In this document: positions 1 to 10,224 of the stretch, piece after piece
Position numbering within the stretch: position 1 is the first letter of the stretch
How the letters are laid out: each line of letters begins with the position of its first letter
DNA from: Paenibacillus durus
GTDB lineage: Bacteria; Bacillota; Bacilli; Paenibacillales; Paenibacillaceae
Assembly: GCF_000756615.1 (NCBI RefSeq)
Contig: NZ_CP009288.1
Location: forward strand, 2,480,001 to 2,544,000
Reading direction: 5' to 3'
DNA length: 64,000 nucleotides
The notes under the pieces: generated by a model
What the model saw: the letters and a program-made list of their open reading frames with translations, nothing else
The model's database searches: none
What the model was told of the DNA's origin: nothing
Translations under genes and position numbers: made by a program

Positions 1-1
1 A

Positions 2-3000
2 AAAGCCCGGGAGGCGTCACTGGCAACGAAAAACAACCGTTTTGCGGGATTTTCATCTTTACATGCCCAAGAAAACCGAACGGACGGCTCCGAACAGGAA
101 GCCGTTGCGATCGTCGGTATGAGCGGGATCTTCCCGATGGCTGCCAATACGGAAGAGTTGTGGAAGAACCTGTTGGAGGGACGGGACTGCATTTCGGAGA
201 TTCCGCCGTCCCGGTGGGACTGGAGAGCCCATTACGGCGATCCGCTGAAGGAAGCGAACAAGACCAACATCAAATGGGGCGGTTTCATTGAAGGCGTGGA
301 TGAGTTCGACCCCGGTTTCTTCGGTATTTCTCCAAGAGAAGCGGAGTTGATGGACCCGCAGCAGCGGCTGCTGATGCTTTATGTATGGAAAACGATTGAG
401 GATGCAGGATACTCGGCGCAAAGCCTGTCCGGAAGCAAGCTGGGCTTGTTCGTGGGGACGTCAGGCACAGGCTACAGCAATCTGATCGCGCGGTCAAGCC
501 TAACGATTGAAGGATATACCTCGACCGGAATTGTGCCGTCGGTAGGTCCAAACCGGATGAGTTATTTCCTGAATGTGCATGGGCCAAGCGAACCGATTGA
601 GACGGCTTGTTCCAGTTCCCTGGTCGCCATCCATCGGGCAGTTACAGCGATGAAGAATGGGGATTGTGATGCAGCGATTGTCGGCGGAATCAATACCATC
701 CTAACCCCGGAGGGACATATCAGCCTGAACAAGGCTGGCATGTTGAGCGAGGACGGGCGATGCAGAACCTTTTCGGAGCAGGCTAACGGTTATGTACGCA
801 GTGAAGGTGCCGGGATGCTGATGATTAAACGGCTGAAGGATGCGGAGCAGGCAGGGGACCATATCTATGGGCTGATTCGCGGAACGAACGAAAACCATGG
901 TGGCCGGGCAAACTCGCTGACGGCGCCAAATCCTAAAGCGCAGGCCGAGCTGTTGTCTCATGCATACCGGAAGGCGGGCATCGACCCGAGAACCGTTGGT
1001 TATATTGAGACCCACGGAACGGGGACACCATTGGGCGACCCAATTGAAGTGAACGGGCTGAAGGCGTCGTTCCGGGAGCTCTATCAGGCGACCGGGGATG
1101 AGCGGGTTAAGGAAGCCCACTGCGGACTGGGCTCGGTCAAAACGAATATCGGGCATTTGGAAATGGCGGCGGGAATCGCAGGTGTCATTAAGGTGTTGCT
1201 GCAGATGAAGTACAAGAAGCTGGTTCCTAACCTGCATTTGGATACCCTCAATCCCTATATCCAGTTGGAAGGCAGCCCGTTCTATCTGGTATGGGAAACC
1301 CGGGAGTGGAAAACGATAACAGACGAGAACGGGAAGGAGATGCCGAGAAGGGCAGGTGTGAGCTCGTTTGGCTTTGGCGGAGTGAACGCGCATATCATTA
1401 TTGAAGAGTACAGGGGGAATCGGAGCGTAAAGAAGACGAAAGAAGGGGGGGTTACACCGGAACGGCCGGCAATGATCGTGTTGTCGGCAAAGAATGGAGA
1501 GCGGTTGAAGGAACAGGCACGGCAGCTGCTGGAAGCAGTTCGTCAGGGCAAGTATGAGAACAGCGATATGGAAGACATCGCATACACCTTGCAGGTGGGA
1601 CGGGAAGCAATGGAGGAGCGTCTGGGAATACTGGCGGGAACGATGGAGGAACTGAAGGCCAGACTGAGTCTGTTTGTGGAGGGGAAAGAAGAAAACGGAG
1701 AAGGCGGGGGACTCTACCGGGGGCAAGTGAAACGCGGCAAAGATGCGCTGTTGTCTTTGACCAGTGACGAAGAGATGCAGGAGGTCGTCAGCAAGTGGCT
1801 GCAACGGGGAAAGTACGGCAAAGTACTGGAGCTTTGGACCACGGGATTTACGATGGATTGGGCGGTTATGTATGGAGACGACAAGCCGTCCCGGATCAGC
1901 CTGCCGACCTACCCGTTTGCACGGGAGCGGTACTGGGTGCCGTTGATTGAAGCAAAAGAAAGGGGTGCTTTCGGAGAAAGCACGACAACAACAAAATTGC
2001 ATCCGCTGGTACACCGGAACACGTCTGATTTAAATGAGCAGCGGTACAGCTCGACATTCACCGGAATGGAAACGTTTCTTAGAGGCAGTAAGGGATTGGA
2101 CAGCAAGCAACTGCCCGATGCGGCCCATCTGGAGATGGCACGTGCGGCGGTGCAGCTCGCCGTCCAGGGAGCTGAGACGGACATAAATGTTCCGGTGAAG
2201 ATGCAGCTTAGGGATATCAAGTGGGTCAATCCTGCCGTGGTGGCAAAAGAGCCGCTTCAGGTGCATATCGGCCTGTATCCGGAAGAAGACGGGACGCTGA
2301 GGTACGAATTGTTCAGCCGGACGGAGACAGTCGGCGAAGAGGTGGTATGGAGTCAAGGATCTGCCTTCCTTGATGCGGCAGCACAGAAGGAGGAACAGCC
2401 TCTGAATGTGGCCCAAATTATGGAGCGATGCAGACGGATAGAGCCTGCTGCTGAGCAAGGACATATCCAGGGACACACACAGAAAAGCCCCCATTGGCCA
2501 ATGGAACAGTATTACCTGGGAGCCGGAGAGGCCCTGGTGAAGCTGCCGCGATCCGACGCGGCCTTGAAACCGCAGGGTCTAGTGCTTGATCCGCAATTAT
2601 TGGATGCGGCGATACAGGCAGCAGCGGACGTTACTAACGGTACACCTAGCCGATTTCATGCTGCTGCGGAAACCAAAACAACAGCATCGAGCAAACTGGT
2701 CGCACTGGAGTCGCTTGACATCTTAAGCGGCGGGCAAGCCGTTTGGGCCTGGATTCGCACCCGAGAAGATACGACAGAACTAGCAGAGAGCCATGCATAC
2801 GAAAAGACGCGGAAGTTCGATATCACGCTGTGTGATGATGCCGGCCAAATCTGCTTCTGCATTGACGGATTGCAGCTGCGTGAAGAAGAACAGCAAGAGC
2901 TTGGTGCTCAGGTTGCGGCAGCAGCAGAGCCGAACCGGACGGAAGCCACCAGGCTGATGACCTTTGAGGAAGTGTGGGAGGAAGCAAACGATGCGCCACA

Positions 3001-6000
3001 GGTTCAGACAGAGGTCAAGACGCTGGTATGCCTGCTGTCCGGCCGTGAGAACCAGGAGGCTCTGCGGACCATGCTGGCACGGCGGAGTCCACAGACGCAG
3101 GTGGCTTTCATCGCGCAGCCGGCGCCGGAACAGGACGGGATCCATGCAGCGGCTGGCGAAGCATGCCAAACCGCATTCCGCTGTATTCGCCAGGAGCACG
3201 AAAAGGTGGACGTAGTGCTATATTTGTGGCCGCTGGAAGATCCGCGCTGCCTGCGTGAGCCGGGCACCATCGTCCAGATGCTACAGGCGATGGCGGCTGA
3301 GCAAGTGAAACCGGACCGGGTCCTGTTGGCGGGGGAATACACCGAAGGCATCGAGCGGTGTTACCTGGATGCTTGGATCGGTTTTGAACGCTCGCTAGGC
3401 TTAATTCTACCCCAGACGCGGCTTACCGTGATCAGCCGTCAAGCTCAAGCACAGCCTGCCGGAGAAGCGGCTTGGTCGCTCTGGCCGGATTTGCTGTGGA
3501 ACGAGCTGCACACAAGCCAGCCGCAAAGCGTCCGTTATGAGAACGGTCAGCGGAAGGTCAGCCTAATCCGCCCGGTTTCTCCTGCGGCGGAGCCACTCCC
3601 GGACAGCTACGGCTTGAAGACCGGGGGGACCTACCTGATAACCGGGGGACTGGGCGGATTAGGGCTTGTCTTTGCAAGAGCCTGGGCTCCGCGTGGGGTG
3701 AACCTGATTTTGATGGGCCGCTCTGCGCTGGATTCAGCAAAGCAGAAGACGCTGGAAGAACTGGAGGCAGCGGGCAGCCGGAGCATGTACGTGCAGGCGG
3801 ACGTGAGTGAAGCGGCGCAAGTCGAAGAAGGACTGCGGGGCGCGAAGGAGCGGTTTGGAGCCATTTATGGGCTTGTGCATGCGGCCGGTGTCGAAAGCCG
3901 TGTCAGTGTGCTGGCGAAGAAGGCGGCGGATTTCGAGCGGGTACTGAGTCCGAAAATCCAAGGGACGCTGGTGCTGGAAGAGGCGCTGCGTGCAGAGCCG
4001 CTGGCGTTTCGATGTTACTTTTCGTCTTCATCGGCCCTGCTGGGAGACTTCGGTTCATGCGACTATGCGGTGGCCAACCGATTCCAGATGGCATACGCGC
4101 AGGAGCAGAGTCGTGAGGGGAGCATCCGGACAGTGGCGATTAACTGGCCGCTGTGGCGAGAAGGCGGTATGGGGGCAGGAGAAGAGGAAGGCTCCGGCAT
4201 GTATTTAAAAACGAGCGGCCAGCGTTTTCTGGAGAAGGACGAAGGGGTGGGGCTGTTCGAGAAAATCATGAGGGAGCCGCACGCGCAGCAGTTGGTTATG
4301 GCAGGCCAGCCGAGCCGGGTTCATCGTTTTCTGGGCATAACAGCCGGTCCGGAACCGGTGAAGGAAGCGCAGCAAGCGCCCCGGAAGGACAAGAAACCGG
4401 AACGGAGGCGGCCGGAACTGCGGGGGAAAAGCCTGACCGAGTGTGTGCAGTGGGAGCTGAAGGAACTGGCAGGCCGGACTTTGAAGCTGAAGAAGGATCT
4501 GATCGACCCGGAAGAGAACCTGGCTGAATTCGGTTTTGACTCCATCAGCTTGACGGAGTTTGCATTGGTGTTGAGCCGTCATTACGGGATTGAGCTGACG
4601 CCGGCGGTATTTTTCGGACATTCGACCTTAAACAAGCTTACGCTTTATCTTGTCCAGACGTATCCGAATGATCTTACGGCTTTCTATGCTGAGGAAGCTT
4701 CAGTCCGAGTTCCCGGAGAGGAAGAACAGCCCGCTGTTCCAAAACCAACATACACACAGGCTCGTTTAGGAACAAGATTTCCCGGTATTCCCGCGTACAA
4801 GACGAATGAGGAGTCCATTGCGATCATTGGAATGAGCGGGAAATTCCCTCAGGCCACCACGATTGAACAACTATGGGGAAATATACAGACAGGCACATCA
4901 TGCATCTCAAAGATACCGCGTAATCGGTGGGGCATCCATGCAAATGATCAGGATTCCGAAGACCGCAAGGTTCCTGATTGGGGCGGTTATATATCGGATA
5001 TCGACCGGTTTGATCCTTTGTTTTTTCAAATTTCCCCGAATGAAGCATCAATGATGGATCCGAGGCAGCGCTTATTTTTGGAGGAGGCCTGGCATGCCTT
5101 TGAAGATGCAGGATACATGGGTGACCGGATTCGTGGACAGAACTGTGGTGTGTATGTCGGTGTAGAGGAGGGCGAATATGGTTATTTGGCAGGCGAGCAT
5201 GGTTCCATTAATGGCAATCAAAATGCGACGCTGGCTGCTCGGATTGCGTATGCACTTGATTTGAAAGGGCCCAATATGGCAATCACCGCTGCGTGCTCTT
5301 CAGGTCTTGTTGCTCTACATCAGGCTTGTCAAGCCTTGAGAAATGGGGAGTGCCAGATCGCTCTGGCCGGAGCGGTCAGCTTAATTTTATCATCCATGCT
5401 GCATGCTGGATTAGCCAAGGCCGGGATGCTATCACCTGATGGGCAATGCCGGGTTTTTGATGAACGAGCTAACGGTTTGGTTCCCGGGGAAGCTGTAACA
5501 GCTGTGTTCCTTAAGCCATTGTCGCAAGCAATAAAAGATGGAGACCGTATTTACGGCAGCATTAAAGGGAGCGGGGTAAACTACAGCGGAAAAACGAATG
5601 GACTGACAGCTCCGAATCCGGAAGCCCAGGCCGATTTGATGAAGAGAATTTATAAGAAGTACCAAATTAAGCCTGAAGAGATTCAGTTGATTATGGCGCA
5701 AAGTGTCGGATCTAAAATTGGGGATGCTATTGAGATGCAGGCACTGGCTGAAGCTTTTGGTCCGCATACAGATCTAGCCGGGTATTGTACGGTGGGCTCG
5801 GTTAAACCCTTAATTGGACATACCTTTGCTGCTTCGGGGCTAGTCAGTCTGATTGTCTTGTTAATGGCTATGAAGCACAAAACTCTGCCAGCGCTGCACC
5901 TCTACGAACAGCCCAACCGCTATATTGATATGAGCAGCAGCCCGTTTGTATTCAACCAAGAAAATAAGCCGTGGCAGACACAAGACAACAAACCCAGATT

Positions 6001-7927
6001 GGGTGCCGTGAGTACAACGGGAATAAGCGGAACGAACGCCCATGTCGTCATTGAAGAATATTGCCTAGTCTCTTCCAAAGCCAAAGAGTGTCCCAAAGCT
6101 GAATCTGCTCAAATCATCGTCCTGTCCGCTCATCAGCGGGAACGTTTGCAGGCGGTTGTGCAGCAAATGCTAAACACAGCCATTTTGCAAACGGAGCTAT
6201 CATTATCGGATATAGCATACACACTGCAAACAGGACGTGAAGCTTTGCCGTTTCGTCTGGCTCTGGTTGTCAACAACAAAGACGAGTTTATAGCAGGCTT
6301 AAAGGATTATTTGAAATCCGAGAAAGAAGGATCGGTACTATCCAATACTATTCCTGTATTTAAAGGCCAAGTGCAGGAGGAGGATGCAGTTGTTCAAGAA
6401 TTGTTATCGGGTCCTACCGGTGAAAAAATCCTCCAGGCGCTCATTGCCGACAACTGTCTTGATAAAGTAGCTCTGTACTGGGCTAAAGGAGGGAAAGTAT
6501 CCTGGGAAGCTATACATGGAGGAGAACGGGCGGAACTCATTTCACTTCCTGGGTATCCATTTGAAAAACGGCGGTGCTGGATTGAGACGCTGCAAGAAAA
6601 GCTTCCCGTTGCTGCAAAAGGTTCATCGCCTGCTGACCAGCCAATAAGAAATGACGAAGGAATCATTGCCATTGTCACGAACCTCCTTGGACTTTGCCGG
6701 GAGGAAATGAATATGCGTACTCCGCTGGTGGAATACGGCATGGATTCCATCGTTTTTATGCAAATGGTTCAGCGGTTTCAGACCCAAATCAGTCCTGAAG
6801 TTAATGCCGTTGACTTGCAAGGTTGTGTAACGATTATGGATATCGTTTCTGCGCTTTCCTCAAAGCTTGGCTATACCGGAGCAAAAAAGAACTTTCCTCT
6901 AAACAGTATAGAGGAGAAGGGAGCGATCTTGCCAAAAAAGACTACAGCCCAGGCATGGCTGCAGTTTCCTGAGCTCATTAGGTTAAACGAAGGGATAGAA
7001 GGCAGACCGGTATTTTGGTTCCATGCAGCTCTAGGAGGGGTCGAGGGTTATCAAGTCATTGCTTCGCAGAGTCAAAGACCTTTCTACGGCATTCAGGCAA
7101 GAGGCTGGATGACCGACCGTTCTCCGCTACACGGCATCCAAAGCATGGCAATGTATTATTTGCATTTAATTCAGATCGTTCAGCCGGACGGTCCTTACGA
7201 TTTAGGCGGCTATTCATTGGGAGGGCTGATCGCTTACGAGGTTTCCAGGCAGCTGCAACTAAAAGGTGAGGTTGTGAACAGCATTGTTATGCTGGATTCG
7301 CTGCACTTGTCAGACTCGGACGAGATGACATCATCGGATAAGGGATTTATTTTTCAATCGGTGAATATGTCCCTGTTGTCAACCATACTGCAAACCCCCG
7401 AGAAAGTACCAGACACACTGATTCATCGGGATGATGTCAATCTTGAACTGGAAAATGAAGTGTTTCTCAAGGAGTTGATCGCTATTGCTAAAACACGGGG
7501 GTTATCCAAAAGCGAGTCCCGTCTTCAAGAGCTGATTGAACAATGTGTCAAAGTTCAGCAGGCATATCAGGCAGATCAGTATGAGGTGCTTCCGCTTCCC
7601 AACCGGGAAGCCGTTACATGTTACTATTTCCGTAATAAAAATGGACAATTTTTTGGTGAATTGGAGCCTTATTTTGTAACAGAAGATGATCGTATTGAGA
7701 TCAACAACAAGGCATATTGGGAAGTGTGGGAGCAGCAAATACCGGGTTTGCACATAATTGATGTGGATAGCTCCAACCATATGATGCTCTTATCGGAAAA
7801 GAATGCCTACGACAAAATTGCTGCATTTTGCAAACAATTGTATTCAGGGGAAGGCATGAATGAAAAATTTATGAAATCCTTCAAAACGAAAATAAATAAA
7901 GGAAAAAGTTCCAGGAAAGACCGCTAA
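2..7927 (+). CDS. Trans-AT polyketide synthase, terminal protein with thioesterase (5' partial)
   Basis: The frame is open to the window edge and a ketosynthase begins about 35 residues in, so the true start lies upstream. Visible domains, in residues of the 2641-residue partial protein: KS1 (36-470, active Cys203, HGTGT and NIGHLE motifs intact), trans-AT KS-flanking linker ending in YPFARERYW, DH-like (665-965), KR (1000-1445; Rossmann GGLGGLG, catalytic Tyr in DYAVAN), ACP1 (GFDS serine at nt 4541), KS2 (1603-2020), ACP2 (GMDS serine at nt 6746) and a type I thioesterase (2330-2615, GYSLGG serine at nt 7214). There is no acyltransferase domain, hence trans-AT. KS2 keeps its Cys (nt 5294) but has AQSVG in place of HGTGT, so it is probably non-elongating. 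The DH lacks its HxxxGxxxxP motif. The thioesterase and the terminator after the gene show it ends its own pathway and does not feed the NRPS downstream. The product is unknown. Confidence 0.93.
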   Translation, partial: KAREASLATKNNRFAGFSSLHAQENRTDGSEQEAVAIVGMSGIFPMAANTEELWKNLLEGRDCISEIPPSRWDWRAHYGDPLKEANKTNIKWGGFIEGVDEFDPGFFGISPREAELMDPQQRLLMLYVWKTIEDAGYSAQSLSGSKLGLFVGTSGTGYSNLIARSSLTIEGYTSTGIVPSVGPNRMSYFLNVHGPSEPIETACSSSLVAIHRAVTAMKNGDCDAAIVGGINTILTPEGHISLNKAGMLSEDGRCRTFSEQANGYVRSEGAGMLMIKRLKDAEQAGDHIYGLIRGTNENHGGRANSLTAPNPKAQAELLSHAYRKAGIDPRTVGYIETHGTGTPLGDPIEVNGLKASFRELYQATGDERVKEAHCGLGSVKTNIGHLEMAAGIAGVIKVLLQMKYKKLVPNLHLDTLNPYIQLEGSPFYLVWETREWKTITDENGKEMPRRAGVSSFGFGGVNAHIIIEEYRGNRSVKKTKEGGVTPERPAMIVLSAKNGERLKEQARQLLEAVRQGKYENSDMEDIAYTLQVGREAMEERLGILAGTMEELKARLSLFVEGKEENGEGGGLYRGQVKRGKDALLSLTSDEEMQEVVSKWLQRGKYGKVLELWTTGFTMDWAVMYGDDKPSRISLPTYPFARERYWVPLIEAKERGAFGESTTTTKLHPLVHRNTSDLNEQRYSSTFTGMETFLRGSKGLDSKQLPDAAHLEMARAAVQLAVQGAETDINVPVKMQLRDIKWVNPAVVAKEPLQVHIGLYPEEDGTLRYELFSRTETVGEEVVWSQGSAFLDAAAQKEEQPLNVAQIMERCRRIEPAAEQGHIQGHTQKSPHWPMEQYYLGAGEALVKLPRSDAALKPQGLVLDPQLLDAAIQAAADVTNGTPSRFHAAAETKTTASSKLVALESLDILSGGQAVWAWIRTREDTTELAESHAYEKTRKFDITLCDDAGQICFCIDGLQLREEEQQELGAQVAAAAEPNRTEATRLMTFEEVWEEANDAPQVQTEVKTLVCLLSGRENQEALRTMLARRSPQTQVAFIAQPAPEQDGIHAAAGEACQTAFRCIRQEHEKVDVVLYLWPLEDPRCLREPGTIVQMLQAMAAEQVKPDRVLLAGEYTEGIERCYLDAWIGFERSLGLILPQTRLTVISRQAQAQPAGEAAWSLWPDLLWNELHTSQPQSVRYENGQRKVSLIRPVSPAAEPLPDSYGLKTGGTYLITGGLGGLGLVFARAWAPRGVNLILMGRSALDSAKQKTLEELEAAGSRSMYVQADVSEAAQVEEGLRGAKERFGAIYGLVHAAGVESRVSVLAKKAADFERVLSPKIQGTLVLEEALRAEPLAFRCYFSSSSALLGDFGSCDYAVANRFQMAYAQEQSREGSIRTVAINWPLWREGGMGAGEEEGSGMYLKTSGQRFLEKDEGVGLFEKIMREPHAQQLVMAGQPSRVHRFLGITAGPEPVKEAQQAPRKDKKPERRRPELRGKSLTECVQWELKELAGRTLKLKKDLIDPEENLAEFGFDSISLTEFALVLSRHYGIELTPAVFFGHSTLNKLTLYLVQTYPNDLTAFYAEEASVRVPGEEEQPAVPKPTYTQARLGTRFPGIPAYKTNEESIAIIGMSGKFPQATTIEQLWGNIQTGTSCISKIPRNRWGIHANDQDSEDRKVPDWGGYISDIDRFDPLFFQISPNEASMMDPRQRLFLEEAWHAFEDAGYMGDRIRGQNCGVYVGVEEGEYGYLAGEHGSINGNQNATLAARIAYALDLKGPNMAITAACSSGLVALHQACQALRNGECQIALAGAVSLILSSMLHAGLAKAGMLSPDGQCRVFDERANGLVPGEAVTAVFLKPLSQAIKDGDRIYGSIKGSGVNYSGKTNGLTAPNPEAQADLMKRIYKKYQIKPEEIQLIMAQSVGSKIGDAIEMQALAEAFGPHTDLAGYCTVGSVKPLIGHTFAASGLVSLIVLLMAMKHKTLPALHLYEQPNRYIDMSSSPFVFNQENKPWQTQDNKPRLGAVSTTGISGTNAHVVIEEYCLVSSKAKECPKAESAQIIVLSAHQRERLQAVVQQMLNTAILQTELSLSDIAYTLQTGREALPFRLALVVNNKDEFIAGLKDYLKSEKEGSVLSNTIPVFKGQVQEEDAVVQELLSGPTGEKILQALIADNCLDKVALYWAKGGKVSWEAIHGGERAELISLPGYPFEKRRCWIETLQEKLPVAAKGSSPADQPIRNDEGIIAIVTNLLGLCREEMNMRTPLVEYGMDSIVFMQMVQRFQTQISPEVNAVDLQGCVTIMDIVSALSSKLGYTGAKKNFPLNSIEEKGAILPKKTTAQAWLQFPELIRLNEGIEGRPVFWFHAALGGVEGYQVIASQSQRPFYGIQARGWMTDRSPLHGIQSMAMYYLHLIQIVQPDGPYDLGGYSLGGLIAYEVSRQLQLKGEVVNSIVMLDSLHLSDSDEMTSSDKGFIFQSVNMSLLSTILQTPEKVPDTLIHRDDVNLELENEVFLKELIAIAKTRGLSKSESRLQELIEQCVKVQQAYQADQYEVLPLPNREAVTCYYFRNKNGQFFGELEPYFVTEDDRIEINNKAYWEVWEQQIPGLHIIDVDSSNHMMLLSEKNAYDKIAAFCKQLYSGEGMNEKFMKSFKTKINKGKSSRKDR

Positions 7928-7963
7928 GTAAGACGGATAAATAAAGATATTTTATTAAATTCA

Positions 7964-8013
7964 TTTGAAAAGAAGCGACTCCCTTATGAACTTGGGGTCG
8001 CTTCTTTTCAAAT
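7964..8013 (+). terminator. Intrinsic terminator after the PKS gene
   Basis: Left arm 7964-7979 and right arm 7998-8013 pair over 16 bp (TTTGAAAAGAAGCGAC with its complement). The right arm contains TTCTTTT. It lies 37 bp past the PKS stop and separates the PKS transcript from the NRPS operon. Confidence 0.85.
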
Positions 8014-8248
8014 CTGGCTGAGGCCTGTTTGTGGACATATATTTTGAGCGCTTCATATCAAGCAACCGTTCGAGTCCTCCGAATGGTTAGCAACGACACG
8101 ATCGCTCATCTTCTTTCATATATTTTTTAAAATAAAGGAAAATATACTAAATTAGAGCAGAATATTGAACCTGTTCTGTCGAGTTATACATCGCCAATCT
8201 ACCATTATGCGTAAATTATCTACTTTTGTAAGTAAAAATGTAAAATTA
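8014..8248. other. Intergenic region upstream of the bac promoter
   Basis: About 235 bases with no supportable gene. It holds a hairpin (8063-8089, AACCGTTCG against CGAATGGTT with one mismatch) whose left side includes the tRNA T-arm-like 12-mer GTTCGAGTCCTC (8068-8079). The same 12-mer occurs in the tRNA-Leu remnant at 55040. The rest is A+T-rich and leads into the promoter. Confidence 0.5.
8068..8079 (+). repeat. 12-bp direct repeat shared with the tRNA-Leu remnant (possible att half)
   Basis: GTTCGAGTCCTC is identical to 55040-55051 and in the same orientation; the two copies bracket the whole bacitracin-type locus. It matches tRNA T-arm consensus. This may be a recombination footprint, but 12 bp alone is weak. 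Confidence 0.35.
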
Positions 8249-8277
8249 TTGACATGGATAATACGAGGTCATATAAT
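8249..8277 (+). promoter_or_regulatory. Sigma-A promoter of the NRPS operon
   Basis: -35 TTGACA at 8249-8254, 17-base spacer, -10 TATAAT at 8272-8277: a perfect consensus. Expected transcription start is near 8284, giving a leader of about 28 nt. The promoter lies downstream of an in-frame ATG at 8165, so the NRPS must start at 8312. Confidence 0.88.
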
Positions 8278-8311
8278 TACATTATTATACATAAAAAGGA
8301 AGGATATCATT

Positions 8312-10224
8312 ATGATTACTGGACACTCCAATATCAGAGAGAATCCGAGCAGTTCATTTCATGTAGCTAAAGAAGAAAGACTATATTGGTCACAACATCC
8401 GGTTAATAGAACAAAAACGGAGTATCCCAAAGAGAAAACGGTACATCAGTTATTTGAGGAACAAACCCTGAAAACTCCTGATCATATCGCGCTTGTCTCG
8501 GGAGAGAGACAGCTCACTTATCAGGAAGTTGATCAGCAATCCAATCAGATAGCGGCTTTTCTCCGTCAAAAGGGAATGGGTCGTAATAAAATAGTAGGCA
8601 TTATGGTAGAGAAGTCCCCTGAGATGATAATTGGTTTATTAGCCGTTTTCAAATCAGGGGCTTCTTATTTACCTATTGATCCTGAAGCGCCGCAGGATCG
8701 GATTGAGTATATGCTGCGTGACAGCGGCGCAAGCATGCTGCTAACGTCATTAACTTGTAAGGATAAAAGCCAATATGACAGCATGGAGTCCATTTTTTTG
8801 GAAGAAGAGGATTTCGGCTGTTTTCCCTCTCATTCATTAACTCATGTTAACGATGCTGCCGACCTAGCTTATATTATTTACACTTCGGGGTCGACGGGAT
8901 ACCCTAAAGGAGTAGCGATTTCACACTACAGCGCAATCCGGGTGGTTCGGAATACAAATTACATAACAATAACCGATGATGACAGCGTCCTTCAGATGTC
9001 CAATTTTGCGTTTGACGGCTCGGTGTTCGAAATTTTCGGTGCTCTCTTGAATGGAGCCCGGCTGGTCATGATTGACAAGGAGCAGGCACTGGACATCACC
9101 CAATTAGCTGCGTTGACAAAACAGCAGCAGATAACGGTTATGTTCATAACAACTGCTTTTTTTAATGCTATTGTAGAGAGGGAAATCTCCTGTTTCGAAG
9201 ATGTCAGAAAAGTGCTGTTCGGGGGTGAGAGAGTTTCTGTCACCCATGCGAAGAAGGCATTAGCCTATATGGGTCCCAACAAGCTTATCCATGTTTACGG
9301 CCCGACAGAAAGTACTGTATTTGCTACCTATTACCCCATTAATAAAATCCATGAGGAAGCAACAACAATTCCGATTGGAAAACCTATAGCCAACACCACT
9401 GTGTTCATTATCGATGAACATAATAATCCAGTCCCCATTGGTACACCGGGAGAGCTGTGTATATCAGGAGACGGTTTGGCTGCAGGTTACTTGAACAACG
9501 AATCACTTACCTCCAAGAAATTTATCCCCCATCCGTTTATTCCGGAAGAACGCATGTACCGCACAGGTGACTTGGCACGATGGCTGCCTGATTACAATAT
9601 TGAGTTTCTGGAAAGAATCGATCAGCAGGTTAAACTTCGTGGTTTTCGCATTGAACTTGGAGAAATCGAGAATCATTTGTTAAAACATGAAGCGGTTACG
9701 GAAACGTTCGTTACTGTTAGAGAGAACCAAGCAGGTCATAAACATATTTGCGCATATATGACAGCGGAAAGGGATATTACCGTTGAGGAGTTACGGACTT
9801 TCTTAGGAAGAACGTTACCCGATTATATGATTCCTGCCTATTATGTAAAGTTGGACCGGCTGCCTCTTACAACTAATGGAAAAGTAGATAAAAAAGCTTT
9901 GCCTGAGCCGGATGGCAGTATAGTTACCGGGTCTGAGTATGTGGCTCCGAAAAATGATACGGAACAGAAGCTTGCAGCCATTTGGCAAGATGTACTTCAG
10001 ATCAGCCGGATTGGAATAAATGACAGTTTCGTACATCTGGGCGGGCATTCCTTGAATGCCATTGAACTGATTGCCCGAATAAATGAGCAGTTGAACGTGA
10101 ATTTGCCTTTAAATCAGCTTTTCCGTTTATCAACAATAAAAAAAATCGGAGCTTATTTAGAAGAAAATCAGGAAAACGTAGCGGATGAAGGCTATTTTTC
10201 TGATATTGGGGATCCCGGAAGTAT
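8312..10224 (+). other. NRPS module 1 (A-T): Ile
   Basis: Initiation module. A1 code DGFFLGVVF, the isoleucine signature. T1 carries the LGGHSL phosphopantetheine site near 10040. No condensation domain precedes it. Confidence 0.9.

Noticed and set aside
701..2014. 437-codon open frame on the minus strand opposite the PKS
   Set aside because: It is rich in His, Arg, Pro and Phe with no domain pattern and lies entirely antisense to conserved KS and linker sequence; a G+C-driven shadow.
1..7927. Acyltransferase domain in the PKS
   Set aside because: No GHSxG acyltransferase core lies between KS and DH; the segment is the usual trans-AT flanking linker.
8063..8089. tRNA or riboswitch upstream of bacA
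   Set aside because: Only a T-arm-like 12-mer in a short hairpin is present; no acceptor, D or anticodon arms can be drawn, and it lies upstream of the promoter.
8165..8311. In-frame extension of the first NRPS to ATG 8165
   Set aside because: The perfect promoter at 8249-8277 and the ribosome binding site before ATG 8312 lie inside it; ATG 8165 has no ribosome binding site and the added residues have no NRPS similarity.
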